Shown piece after piece: positions 1 through 12,112 of a DNA stretch of 64,000 nt (position 1 is the first letter of the stretch; the number at the start of each line of letters is the position of its first letter). Source of the DNA: Pseudopyrenochaeta lycopersici (lineage: Eukaryota > Ascomycota > Dothideomycetes > Pleosporales > Pseudopyrenochaetaceae); NCBI GenBank assembly GCA_003313425.1, contig NHZP01000016.1, positions 682,001 through 746,000 of the forward strand, in the 5' to 3' direction. The notes under the pieces are model-generated. The model did no database searches, was not told where the DNA came from, and saw only the letters and a list, made by a program, of their open reading frames with translations. The position numbers and the translations under genes are program-made.

Positions 1-1
1 A

Positions 2-91
2 CGTCGTATTCAACGAGAACACACGCGGCCGTTCTACCAATGTGGATATCATGAAGCAGATCAAGGGCGGCCGAGGTGGAGGCCGGCGTTA
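2..91 (+). CDS. 3' end of an unidentified gene with a Gly/Arg-rich tail (partial)
   Basis: One frame stays open from the left window edge to a TAA at about 89-91. It encodes roughly 29 residues, with the core NENTRGRSTNVDIMKQIKGG followed by a short GRGGGRR tail. RG-rich tails are common on Sm/LSm and other RNA-binding proteins, but the fragment is too short to name. The frame is believable because it ends in a compact charged tail and is followed by an AT-richer, ORF-poor stretch typical of a 3' UTR. Function unknown; the rest of the gene lies outside the window. Confidence 0.5.
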
Positions 92-662
92 AGCTGTGCT
101 GGGGAAAGGCTAGACGATATATCCCCGTCCCCTTCTATACTTTCATTCCGTACGATGGCCCCGGCTTCCGGTGTGTCGAACTTAGTCTTTAGTTACGGAG
201 TTTGGAGTAACCTGGCACGTGGGTGTCTTTTATATGTAGGCCAAACTCTAGATTGCATAGCCGGCGTCTTGCAAAAAACAGAGTCTTTACTGCATAGCCC
301 TCATTTTGTACAACTATCTCGTAAACCATTCTTTCCAATATGCATTGCTGTACCTCTTTTGCTCGTGACTAAACGTTCTCGACTTTTCACCCCGTGTGGC
401 GCGCCCTGGGCATCTATACTACCACAATGTGCATTCTCAAACATCACAGAACAGATAGAAAACCGAATGAAGATCAAATTCGAACAATGAAACGGTCTCT
501 TTGCATGCAAGATAGATTACACAGGAAGCCACGTCCGTCCAAGCATCCACTTATAATCCCACATTTTGAGGTATATCTTTTGTACAAAGTGAGACTAATC
601 AGCGAGCTGCTCTCGACACCAATGGCCGACTCTCTCATATCTCACCCACCACACGTAGGCGT
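92..662. other. Intergenic, convergent 3' ends
   Basis: This gap lies between the end of the partial plus-strand gene and the 3' end of the minus-strand ATP synthase beta gene. It should hold both 3' UTRs. The two overlapping open frames around 155-735 have no recognisable protein features and no intron-exon support. Nothing else seen. Confidence 0.5.
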
Positions 663-2588
<1,926 letters not shown>

Positions 2589-3717
2589 TGTGAGAGATGT
2601 ATGAGACGGATGTGGTGGGGAGAGGGTGGTGTGGAATGAGAAGGAAAGCTCGAAGAGAGCTCGAAAGTCACAGAGCGGGAAGAGGCGCTCGGTCCCCATC
2701 CACTGCCCAAAGTGGCTAGCGCTCACAGGTCCCAGCAACGACGGGTAGTCGTCTCACTGAATGTTGCACGCTCCTTGATTTCTCTTTCTTCGAGCTTGAT
2801 CCTTGTCTAGATGGCATATAATACACTTTCAAGGTCCAAAAAGTCGTCATAGCCAGACATCATGAAACCGTTGCACACAGTATGTGGTGCCGCACGCCTT
2901 CCGAATCGCTCCGAGAACTATACAACTCACAGCAACCAGCTTTCCAACATTATACAATTTATTCCTATCGTCGAACATAAATTTGCAGCAGTGACAACGT
3001 CTTCAATTGCGACGAACATGTATTGCCCGCTATGTCTGAGGGTTCGCAGAAGACCAACTAAAGGTACGAATGGCAAGTGCTTCTCCAACCCGTGCCCCAC
3101 CCAACAACTCCATCCCTCCAGCGTTCTACACAACAATGTTTTGAAGAGCTCCAAAGTGCCTTGTAAAACACCAATTAGGATTTGTAAAGGCTCTTCCAGG
3201 CATGCAGGCTACTTTAATCGATGCTGGAGCGTTGTTTCTGCCGGCTCAGAGCTGAAAAAGTATGTATGAATTTGTTGGGCACTTTCAGCATGTTCTCTCA
3301 CGAGCCTCCTTATAGAATAGATCACTTTGTTGAGCTCATTTGACATCGATACCAATTACACAATTCCGGCTTCGCAGCATTGACCTTGCTTGCCAAACGA
3401 TCGATGATCGACATTGCACGCATACGTTCAGAGAGCCCTTTGATCGTGTCTTAGAGGATGACTGGGGCACTGAAGACATTCAGGTGGCCCTTTCAAAAGT
3501 CATGAAAATTGATAATCGAATCGTTTACAAAGCTCAACCTCGCAGTCACAACGTATATTAAAATGCTCTCAGCAATATGAATTACATTTATCATCCGTAG
3601 ATGTTTCTCTATAAAGTCGAACTCGGCGTTTTTTTCTGATTTAGGCGCATCCCCATTGCATGACACATAGCCCCTTCAATTTGCACTCTTTAAATCAATA
3701 ACACCTATTGTGCTCTC
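2589..3717. other. Intergenic: atp2 upstream region and branching enzyme 3' flank
   Basis: Both flanking genes are on the minus strand, so this holds the atp2 promoter and leader (right of 2588) and the 3' UTR of the branching enzyme gene (left of 3718). The 135-codon plus-strand frame at 2862-3269 shows no domain or family likeness. No repeats or RNA genes recognised. Confidence 0.45.
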
Positions 3718-6116
3718 TCATAGCGAACCTTCCAATGCCAGTACCTGCCCAGATGATTAGCTTTGTTCACTCACTCCTCTCAGGGGGTGCACTTACAATC
3801 GCGGTCCTCGACGGAATGTAAACTTGTAAGAAATTTTTCCTCTCATTCCACGCGAAGGGTGTGGTGAAGAACCTCGTACTCTCATCTACGTTGCCCTGTC
3901 CTCCAAATGTCTTTGAATCCGTGCTCAGCACGATGCGATACGTACCGTCCTGCTCAACACCAACTCTGTAGTCTGTAAAGCTCTCCTGGGGATGGAAGTT
4001 AAAGATCCACAGCAGGCCCGCGCGCTCAAAAACGATGACCTTGTCACCCTCATGCTTGAGAGACACGTACGCCTGCGGTGAGTGTAGCCATCCGTACTTC
4101 TCTTCAGTCCATTGCATCTTCGAGTCAAATTCGTTGAGGAATCGGTACCGTAGCAGCTCATCATCTACAAGGTTGAATTGACGGCGTGCGTAGTGGAAGG
4201 AGTTGCCGTTGCCTTCGCGGGGAAAGTCTAGCCATTCTGGGTGGCCGAATTCGTTTCCTTCGAAGTTGAGATAGCCCTCGCCGCCCAGACCGTGCGTAAT
4301 CAGTCGGATCATCTTGTGAAGAGCTAGGCCACGGGCAATGACAGGCGTAAATTCTGAGAGGACCGACATGTTGGTGTACATCTGTGCGTCGCAAAGCCAA
4401 AAGAGGAGTGTCTTGTCACCGACAAGCCTAGGAAATATTAGCATCTGACAGAGATGCCCACTATCATCAACTTACGCTTGATCATGACTCTCACAATAGG
4501 CGATGGTCTTCTCGCCGTGCCTTCGGTTTGTCAACGTGAAGACGAGAGCGCCCATGTCCCAGTCGATGTCTTGCTTCTCCTTCAACCATTTGATGTAGAG
4601 ATCAGGTACAGCCATGGCTAATCGGTAGTCGAACCCTATTCCGCCTAGCGAGAGTGGTACGCAAAGACCTGGCATGCCAGAGACATCTTCCGCAATCGTG
4701 ATTGATTCGGGGTAGATGTTATGGAGCAATTCGTTCGCCAGCATCAAGTATACGACAGCTTCTTCGTCCACAGAAGGACCGAAATACTCATGGTAGCCTC
4801 CTGAGAAACCCCTAGTTCTCATCAGTACCTAGTTGCTGTGAGAGGTGAAAAACACTTACGTTCCAATGCCGTGATGTGTGTAAAGCATGCTCGTAACTCC
4901 ATCAAAGCGGAAACCGTCGAACTGATACTCCTCCATCCAGAAGCGAAGGTTACTGAGGAGGAAGCGCAGGACCTCATGGTGGCCATAGTTGAACAGCCTG
5001 CTGTCCCACAGTTCGTGTCGTCCCTTTCCACCTTCATGGAAATATTGATGGTCGCTGTTGTCGAACATGTTCAGGCCATCAAGAACATTCTTGGAAGCAT
5101 GGCTATGCACCATATCCAGCAATACAGTAATGCCCATGCCATGCGCAGTATCAATGAGCTCCTTCAAGTCATCAGGGAGACCATATCGGCTGCTTGCCGC
5201 AAAGAAGTTGTTGATCTGGTATCCAAAACTTGCGTAGTACGCATGTTCCATTACTGCCATCAGCTGTATAGTATTGTACCCTAGGTGCTTAATCCGCGGC
5301 AGTGTGTTTTGCGTGAACTCTTTGTATGTGGCGACCTTCGGTTCGGGCGAGGAGATGCCAACATGAGCTTCATAGATTCGAGCACTCAGTGGTTTCGCCG
5401 GACGCTTATTCTTCCAGACGTATTTCTGGGGAGGGTTCCAAAATCGCGCATCGTAGACAGGGGAGACACTGAGTTCCTGCGTAACCCGGGTGATCCAGGC
5501 GGGAAGGCGCTCCTGGCGGGCATGGTCATTGGGAACAACGAAGGAAACCTGCATTGTCATGTTAGCTTCGACTTCATGTTCTATTGTGAAGCAAGCTCAC
5601 CTTGATCTTCGAGTCGTGGGGAATTGCGGGCTGGCCATTCTTTCCAGGGACAGTAACCTCAAAGACACCAAAGTCGTTCTTCGTCATTGGTGTTGCATCG
5701 CGATTCCAGTCGTTGAAGTCGCCAATAAGGTATGCTCGCAGGGCATTCGGGGCCCACTCGCGGTAAATTACGTCGCCGTTTGGTTGAACCACGAAGCCAA
5801 ACTTCTCGTAACCCTAGAGATGCAGTTAGCTTCATTCATGTTATTGTCAATCGCAGTATGCTTGCCCTCGAAAACTTCTCCAGACCTCCTTCGGTTTTAT
5901 CAATGGTCTGGATCCATTGCTGTGCCTTTGTGAAACGGCTCTTGAGCGCGTCCTTGAAGGGCTCAAGATATCCATCAAGCTGGATTATGCCTGCGAGCAA
6001 GTGGTCAGTCAATTGGCTCTCACGCATTGCCAGATGGCCATACCAGTTCCGTCGTTTGGAATCTCTCCTGGCGCCTCAGCAAGGGTTGAGTTCGCGGAAG
6101 CCTTGTTGAGCTCCAT
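3718..6116 (-). CDS. gbe1: 1,4-alpha-glucan (glycogen) branching enzyme
   Basis: GH13 enzyme that moves alpha-1,4 glucan segments to 6-hydroxyls to form glycogen branches in the cytosol. Model: complement of 3718..3744, 3797..4427, 4476..4811, 4860..5548, 5601..5813, 5866..5990, 6044..6116, giving 697 residues, as expected. Order: an N-terminal CBM48-type module ([20 protein letters not shown]), then the GH13 barrel with LLDMVHSH, the nucleophile region [12 protein letters not shown], the acid/base region ITIAEDVSG and YCESHDQ, and a C-terminal beta domain. A 27-nt last exon restores the conserved ending [12 protein letters not shown]; without it the frame ends in intron sequence. The intron at 5814-5865 begins GCAAGC, a GC-AG intron; the others are GT-AG. 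The start is chosen because ATG 6116 reads straight into the T-G-I-I-Q-L-D junction usual in fungi. Confidence 0.95.
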
Positions 6117-6732
6117 GATGTGCGAAAGAATGGGCGAGTGCGATTTGCAGGTTAAGGTTCGTTGCAAAGCTAGCTATCAGAGACAGCGAAAGATCGCAGG
6201 AAGCACTGCTTTTGATGTATGAAATCACACACACCGTCTCAGACAAGTGGTGAAGAAATGCTATTTGCGGGGTTACTCCAATTGCTGAGGGCCGCAGCTC
6301 TCAACCAAAAGTCGTTGCCAATCCAACCATCAACGTCATAGCTTGATTGCTGGAACAGGTATCGCGCCCACGCCACTTGTCCCAACACCGCGTATCCTAG
6401 GAGGCCGGAGGGATTTGCGCTTCAATTCGCCAAATCTCCCCTTCCTAAAGCAGTTGAATGCGCGTCACCGTACATCACGTTAAGTAGTAGCAAAGTGGTC
6501 TAGAAACGAGATCTGGGGGGGTAGCCCGCCAGACGGCCCGACAGACTGCTTATCAGAACGGGAGGAGCTGCCCCGCAGATGTCACGTCGGCTCAATGCGG
6601 AGAGCTAACCCGCGACTCACATCCACGCCAACTTGCCTCTGCAACTTGCAAGCCTGAGTATCCCGAGCCTCTCGTGACCCTCCAATTGTTCGCCCAGCAA
6701 TGTGATAGCGTCGCGTTTCTTCCCTTCTCAAA
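6117..6732. promoter_or_regulatory. Divergent intergenic promoter region (gbe1 / mcx1)
   Basis: About 615 bp separate the start codons of two divergently transcribed genes, so both promoters must lie here. The mcx1-proximal half is relatively GC-rich. No TATA box or named operator can be assigned with confidence, and no gene is seen. Confidence 0.5.
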
Positions 6733-8656
6733 ATGATACTACGAAGACTTTCCGTCGCCGTTTCGCCCCAGGTCCGGGTATCCTACCTCCCCCTCTACAG
6801 CATCGGACGCTCAAGGCGCACTTTCTCGGTCTCGAAGTCCGCGCAGTCCTCGTATAATCGCTCCGACTTCAGCGGTCAGGGCTTCTCGTCATTCTATGAG
6901 CCTGATCAGCCAACACGAGGTCCGCTGGGCGGCACAAGCAATGTGGGAGGAAACCACATTACACCGAAAGTGTTGAGAGAGCATTTGGACCAATTCGTGG
7001 TCGACCAGGATCGCGCAAAGGTGGTGCTGAGTGTTGCAGTGCATGAGCATTATTTGAGGATACAGGAGATCCAGAGACAGAAGGACGAAGCAGCGAGACA
7101 GGAAGAAAGGGCGCAGCGAAGAGCGTCGGCGTTTAGACATCCTGTAGAAGGTAGCTTCAACTCTCTTCCCTCTGGCGTTGCCACAACTGTTTATTATGTG
7201 ATTGAGCATGACTGAGCAATACAGACGAATTTCCAGGTCAGCAGCCTACTGTAGAACTGTATAACCACGGCGACCCTCATTCCTACAGCGACACGCCTTC
7301 CTACGGCCCGCCACCGTTTGCAAGAGAGTCCGAGCCGGCACTAGACACAACTGAGCACCAACTGCAGATAGAGAAATCCAATGTTCTCATACTGGGCCCC
7401 ACAGGTGTGGGTAAGACACTGATGTGCAAGACACTGGCAAAGACGTTAGGCATTCCGATTTCCATGTCAGACTGCACTACTTTTACACAAGCTGGATACA
7501 TTGGCGACGATGTTGAACAGTGTGTGGCTCGCCTTTTCTCGGCGTCGAATTACGACCTTGAGGCTACCGAGCAAGGCATCATTGTGCTAGATGAGATTGA
7601 CAAGATTGCCGGCGCAAAAATCTCGTATGGCAAGGATGTTGGTGGAGAGGGCGTGCAACAAGCATTGCTCAAAATCATCGAGGGTACTACTGTACAAGTG
7701 CAGGCCAAGCCTGAGAGAAGTGCGAGCAAACCTGGGGGTGCGTCAGGGAGAGGGAATCCTCTGGACGGCTCTGGAGGCCCCACCATGCCCGGTGGGGGGA
7801 AAGGTGAAATCTTCAACATTCGGACTGATAATATCCTCTTCATCTGTACTGGTGCTTTCTCAAACCTGCACAAGATCGTCCTTGACCGGAAATCAATGGG
7901 AAGCATGGGCTTTGGAGCCTCGATTCGAACGTCCAACGCGCACGCAGCCGCTGACGGCGTAATGCTTACAGGTGCCGAAGCAGCCGCTTTCAAAAAGGAC
8001 TCGCCTTTCTTCGTACCCCCCGAGATAGAACCGCCCAATCCTTTCGGAGTCAGGCGGCCAGAACGTGTAGAAAAGGTCAATGTGCTTGACCACGTGCAGC
8101 CAGCAGATTTGCAAAAGTATGGAATGATTCCTGAACTTATCGGCCGGATACCTACCGTGTGTGCTGTGTCGGCTTTGGACGAGGAAGCACTAGTTCGTGT
8201 CCTCACAGAGCCTAAGGATAGCCTCATAAGACAGGAGGAACATAAATCCTTCCTCCGAAATATCGAGCTGCGGTTTACGAGTGGCGCTCTGCGCGAGATT
8301 GCACGCAAAGCCAGTAAGATGGGCACTGGTGCTCGTGGGTTGCGGCATGTTGTAGATCAGCTGCTGCTGCAGGCCAAGTACGAGACGCCTGGTATGTTTA
8401 TTCTCAACCCGTGCTTGAGTTTAAATGACTGATAGACCTAGGGTCCACTGTCAAGCACATTCTTGTCACGCAGGACGTCGCCCTCCTAAAACGCGCACCC
8501 TTGTACTTCCACCGCGGACAGTCTGCTGCGTTCCAAGCCACGCTAGCACAAGAAGAGGAAGAGTTTGAGGAAGAGCTTCGCAGCAAGGAAGACCCAACTA
8601 TAGGTCCTGTCAGCAGTTTTGAAGAATACAGGAAAGTTGGTGCTGCAGGCTTTTAG
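6733..8656 (+). CDS. mcx1: Mitochondrial ClpX-type AAA+ unfoldase (Mcx1)
   Basis: Mitochondrial homologue of bacterial ClpX. Such proteins unfold substrates in the matrix, and the yeast protein activates 5-aminolevulinate synthase for haem synthesis. Model: join 6733..7150, 7225..8391, 8442..8656; 599 residues. An Arg/Ser-rich mitochondrial leader is followed by an N-terminal region without the zinc-binding domain of bacterial ClpX, then Walker A GPTGVGKT (about residue 197), pore-loop GYIGDDVEQ, Walker B IIVLDEIDKIAG, sensor/arginine segment PELIGRIPTV and GTGARGLRHVVDQ. A loop with SMGFGA sits where bacterial ClpX has its IGF ClpP-docking loop. There is a charged insertion around PPEIEPPNPFGVRRPERVEK. 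Both introns are GT-AG, and the last exon is required to reach the conserved C-terminal domain. The role in this fungus is inferred. Confidence 0.94.
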
Positions 8657-10363
8657 CCTACATTGAACACGAATGGCCCCACCAACGTCGCATCCACCAC
8701 AGAAGCAGCTCAGAAGCCCACCAAAGACGTCGTTCAGGATCCGGTTCAACCGATACCAAGACATGCAGCGAATCTCGCATATCGATGACCGCGGTATAGG
8801 AGACCTGGTCCATATGCAAAGTGCGGCCTCGGGCCGTTGCAGTCACCATGCCGGGCGATCTAGAAGTCTTCCGGCATGGAAGGGCTGAACGACGCGGCTA
8901 TTTAGAAGTTCGAGGAGGAGCTCGGATAATGGGCGCGTGGGTAGCACAGCATACTGTTTAACGAAGCAATGAGGCATGATCTGCGAATCAGCAAGATTCT
9001 GCAACGTGATCTGGACGATGCTTACGCTTCTGCCGCTGCACGATGACCTCTGGAAGCATCCGCTGCCGCATCCTCCAATCAGCAATTGGTTTGAGCCTTC
9101 ATGTCACTTCCTCGAAAGGCAGGCTGCCCATCGTTGTCGTCAACACAAGCTCTGTAGACGTACCATGGCAACGCATTTTCGGGTACCTGCGCTCAGCCTG
9201 CGTTGCAGCGACAAATGCTGATAGATACCCTTATCGAAGCTGCTCATCCACGTCTTCATCTATATAGATTAAGCTCCGCCACTTGGCCGCTTTCCAAGTC
9301 AGCGGAGTCGGGTCACTTAGATTGGATGGTGAAATAGCCCGGCCGAATGACAGGACACGCTGCGACCATGCGTTCGGCTTAAGCTGATAGGAGACTTCAT
9401 ACGCTTTCCAGGTCGGTTTTTTTTTACAGCTCATTCTGATTGTGAGACGGGAGAGGCGGAGTATGGGTGAGAATGCGTCGTTGCAGCACGGAGTGTGATG
9501 GATATAGGCACATGATTGAGGCGATCTACACAATGAACGATACACGATACTGGTCATGTGTACTATCAGCCATTACAGACACTGTGAATGAGGATTTCTG
9601 ATTGGCTCTTATTTTGTGGAAATGGCTCCGTATCTGAAATGGTCTGGGTCTTTGTGGCTGGCGAATGATTGTCGATGAGAATGGCTGGATTCGACGCTGA
9701 TATGTGCACCATAGCAGGTAGAGGAGGGTTGTTCGGGTGGCTTGTAGTGAGTAATGCGTCCAGGCACACATAGAACACGTATAATTGAGAAGAAAAGCAT
9801 CCTATAGTCCCAGTTTTACGTTAAGAAGGTGACGTTGTCACAGGCTAATGTGAGATAACAAAGACCAGTTGCAGTGGTCGTGCCTTCCTTGGCTGTCGCG
9901 CACCGGTGAACAACCTCACGTCATCGAGCAAAAGCCAGACTTGAAGAAGAAAAGTCGATTGATTCTTGGGGTGTGCATCCTTGCAAAGAGGAGCAGCGAA
10001 GAAGGATAATACAAAGTTTAGTCTAATGATTAAAAGCATAGTGATCAAATAAAGAATCTATCGATAGCGGAATTAGGATCCGGAAGAACATCAACAATTC
10101 CGCAACGACGTTGAGTGACAACGAAGGATGAACAGTGGTACTACCGCCCAGAATGCTTTTGCAGGCAATATCAGTCATACCCTTTTGCTCTGCAAGGCTA
10201 ATGCCAAAGCCTGTTGTTTCGTAATGCGAGTTCCGTTCGTTTGCCAGTCCCAATCGACGGTAAATGATGTGAGAAAAACTCCGCGACGCCGCTCAATGGT
10301 ATCCCGCTAAACCTTACGCCCAATCCTTGTATTCGTGACTCGTACTATCGTATCCGTAAGTTC
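8657..10363. other. Intergenic, convergent 3' flanks, no gene seen
   Basis: The plus-strand mcx1 and minus-strand Mga2-like genes converge on this 1.7 kb interval. Open frames are below 110 codons and show no domains, signal peptides or plausible splice continuations. I looked for ankyrin-repeat coding sequence here, because the Mga2-like gene lacks that part, and saw none. No tRNA-like A/B boxes noticed. Confidence 0.45.
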
Positions 10364-12112
10364 TCATTGTTCATCATCCTCATACAGCATGAAGCCGGGC
10401 ACTGCGCGCATCTTCTTCGAACTGGGAGCTCGACCTTGGTCCCAGGACGGCGAAGCAGGGCGGGAGGGGCCACGAGACGGAGGCTGGGATGCAAAGCCTT
10501 GGGAGAACGAAGGTTGTTGTGAGTATTGAAAGTTCCACTGTTGTGGGAAGCTGTCCAAGGAGTGAGGACGGTGGAGGGGATATCCTGCCTGGGTCGGAAT
10601 TTGTTCCGCCCGTGGACTGAGCATTGCTGGCGTGAAGTAGCTTTGACCACGTTGATGTGTAGGATACTGGGCCATAGATGCAGGTGCAGGGACTGCAGTA
10701 GCACCAAATGTCATTCCAGTTTGGTGAGGCACCTGAGGTGCGAAGGTGCAATTGGCCATCTGAGAGTATTGTCCTTCTTGCGGCCAGATTGCACTTTGAG
10801 AGTGCGCAAGCCCTGGAGCTTGAGGAAGAAGAGGAGTGGAAGGCTGTGAGTACACGCCATAGACGGTTGGTGAGTAGTTGTATAGAGGCACCGTGTACTG
10901 AGTGGGCCCGGATTCCTGTTGCCCTGAGGGAATGGTAAGGGAGCCTGGAATAGCTTCTGCCGGAATTTCCCGGTTCTTATGATCGTCGGTAATTTGAATG
11001 ATGTCGGAGATTTGCTGGGCGAGCAAATTGTTGTCGACGTCTGTAAAGGTGAAAATGACCCGGTAGCCGACTGGTGACTTCTCTTCTTGATGTCTGCAGT
11101 AGCAGGTTATTCGCATAACGAATTCTACCTTCCTTGAGTCTGCCGAGTTCTCTAGATCCTCGTCTACGTCTTGCCATCGCTTGAACTCTTTCTCATTGAT
11201 CATGATGATGCGCTCATCCTCATAACTATTCCATTCGTCTTCTTCCTCTGCGTTGCGCTTCTTTTTGCGGTTATATCGCTTGGCCTCGCGCTCTTTGCAG
11301 CCTTCGCAAATAACAACAGCGCCACCATTCTGGGGGTGACTAAGGTCATCCTTGTCGATTTCGGCGATGGGGGTACCACGTGGCCGCCGTGGGGTGGCTT
11401 CGTCGCCCCTAGCACGTCGATACGCGCGTTCCATGCCCTCGGTGGATTCGACGGCGGTGGCAAGAACGAGAGTGAGCTGAAGACGGGCGGTGCCCTCCCT
11501 CTTCTCGTTTGTTTGAATCTCTTCGTCACTTGCCAGCTGTTTTGACTTGGAGAGCGTATGGCGGGGGAAGCGAAGCCATTGGTAGTGTGCAGGGAGTGGA
11601 TCAAGGGTGACGAGTGTTTTGATCTGGGTTTCGGCGCGCGTCTTTGTCTTGTCTAGTTTGATGGAGCATTTGAGGGGATCAATCGACTGCGGGATGTGGA
11701 TCGCAGGCCAGTTGTCGTTGGTCAACGAGTCATTGCTGGTCTCGGGTGAGCTGGTCTGGCTCTGGTCTCGGGTAAAATCTCCGGGCGAGTTGGCATTGCT
11801 GAAGATGAAAGGATCGTTGGGCGATGGCGTGTTTGAAGCAGGATCTGAATATGCGTCGAAGAAGGTGGTGGTGGCGGTGTCGTCCATTTTCAGCTGGGCA
11901 AAGGTTGAGTTTGAGAATGCGGTGAGGTCGACGGCCGAGTCCTGGTTCCTGGCCGTGCGCTCATTGGAGAGAGACAGGCCATCGGGGCTGTTGGAGGGCG
12001 AGAGTGCGTCGTGGTCGAACTGCGGAAACCAGGTTGCGTCCTGGAAGACACCGGGATTTTCCAGGTCCTGTGGGTTGACAAAAGACGTGAAGCTCTGCAG
12101 GTGCTGGTCCAT
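10364..12112 (-). CDS. Mga2/Spt23-type DNA-binding domain protein lacking ankyrin and membrane segments
   Basis: Single-exon frame of 582 residues from ATG 12112 to TGA 10364. An acidic, Ser/Thr/Asn/Asp-rich N-terminus (1-130) resembles an activation region. It is followed by a segment like the Spt23/Mga2 DNA-binding region: IKTLVTLDPLPAHYQWLRFP (about 164-183), TPIAEIDKDDLSHPQNGG, the Cys motif VICEGCKEREAKRYNRKKKR (about 267-286), DERIIMINEKEFKRWQ and VMRITCYCRHQEEKSPVGYR. Residues 385-560 are Q/P/S/Y-rich. Yeast Mga2/Spt23 are much longer, with IPT, ankyrin and a C-terminal transmembrane anchor that is cut to release the factor; none of these follow here. I infer a constitutively soluble nuclear regulator and a distinct paralogue. 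The family call is from memory of conserved motifs and is moderately sure. Confidence 0.75.
   Translation of the reverse strand: MDQHLQSFTSFVNPQDLENPGVFQDATWFPQFDHDALSPSNSPDGLSLSNERTARNQDSAVDLTAFSNSTFAQLKMDDTATTTFFDAYSDPASNTPSPNDPFIFSNANSPGDFTRDQSQTSSPETSNDSLTNDNWPAIHIPQSIDPLKCSIKLDKTKTRAETQIKTLVTLDPLPAHYQWLRFPRHTLSKSKQLASDEEIQTNEKREGTARLQLTLVLATAVESTEGMERAYRRARGDEATPRRPRGTPIAEIDKDDLSHPQNGGAVVICEGCKEREAKRYNRKKKRNAEEEDEWNSYEDERIIMINEKEFKRWQDVDEDLENSADSRKVEFVMRITCYCRHQEEKSPVGYRVIFTFTDVDNNLLAQQISDIIQITDDHKNREIPAEAIPGSLTIPSGQQESGPTQYTVPLYNYSPTVYGVYSQPSTPLLPQAPGLAHSQSAIWPQEGQYSQMANCTFAPQVPHQTGMTFGATAVPAPASMAQYPTHQRGQSYFTPAMLSPRAEQIPTQAGYPLHRPHSLDSFPQQWNFQYSQQPSFSQGFASQPPSRGPSRPASPSWDQGRAPSSKKMRAVPGFMLYEDDEQ

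Noticed and set aside
2862..3269. 135-codon plus-strand frame between atp2 and gbe1
   Set aside because: No family likeness, no splice continuation, irregular composition; lies in a 3' flank.
7550..8326. 258-codon minus-strand frame opposite mcx1
   Set aside because: Antisense shadow of the ClpX ATPase domain; Ser/Arg-rich composition with no domain.
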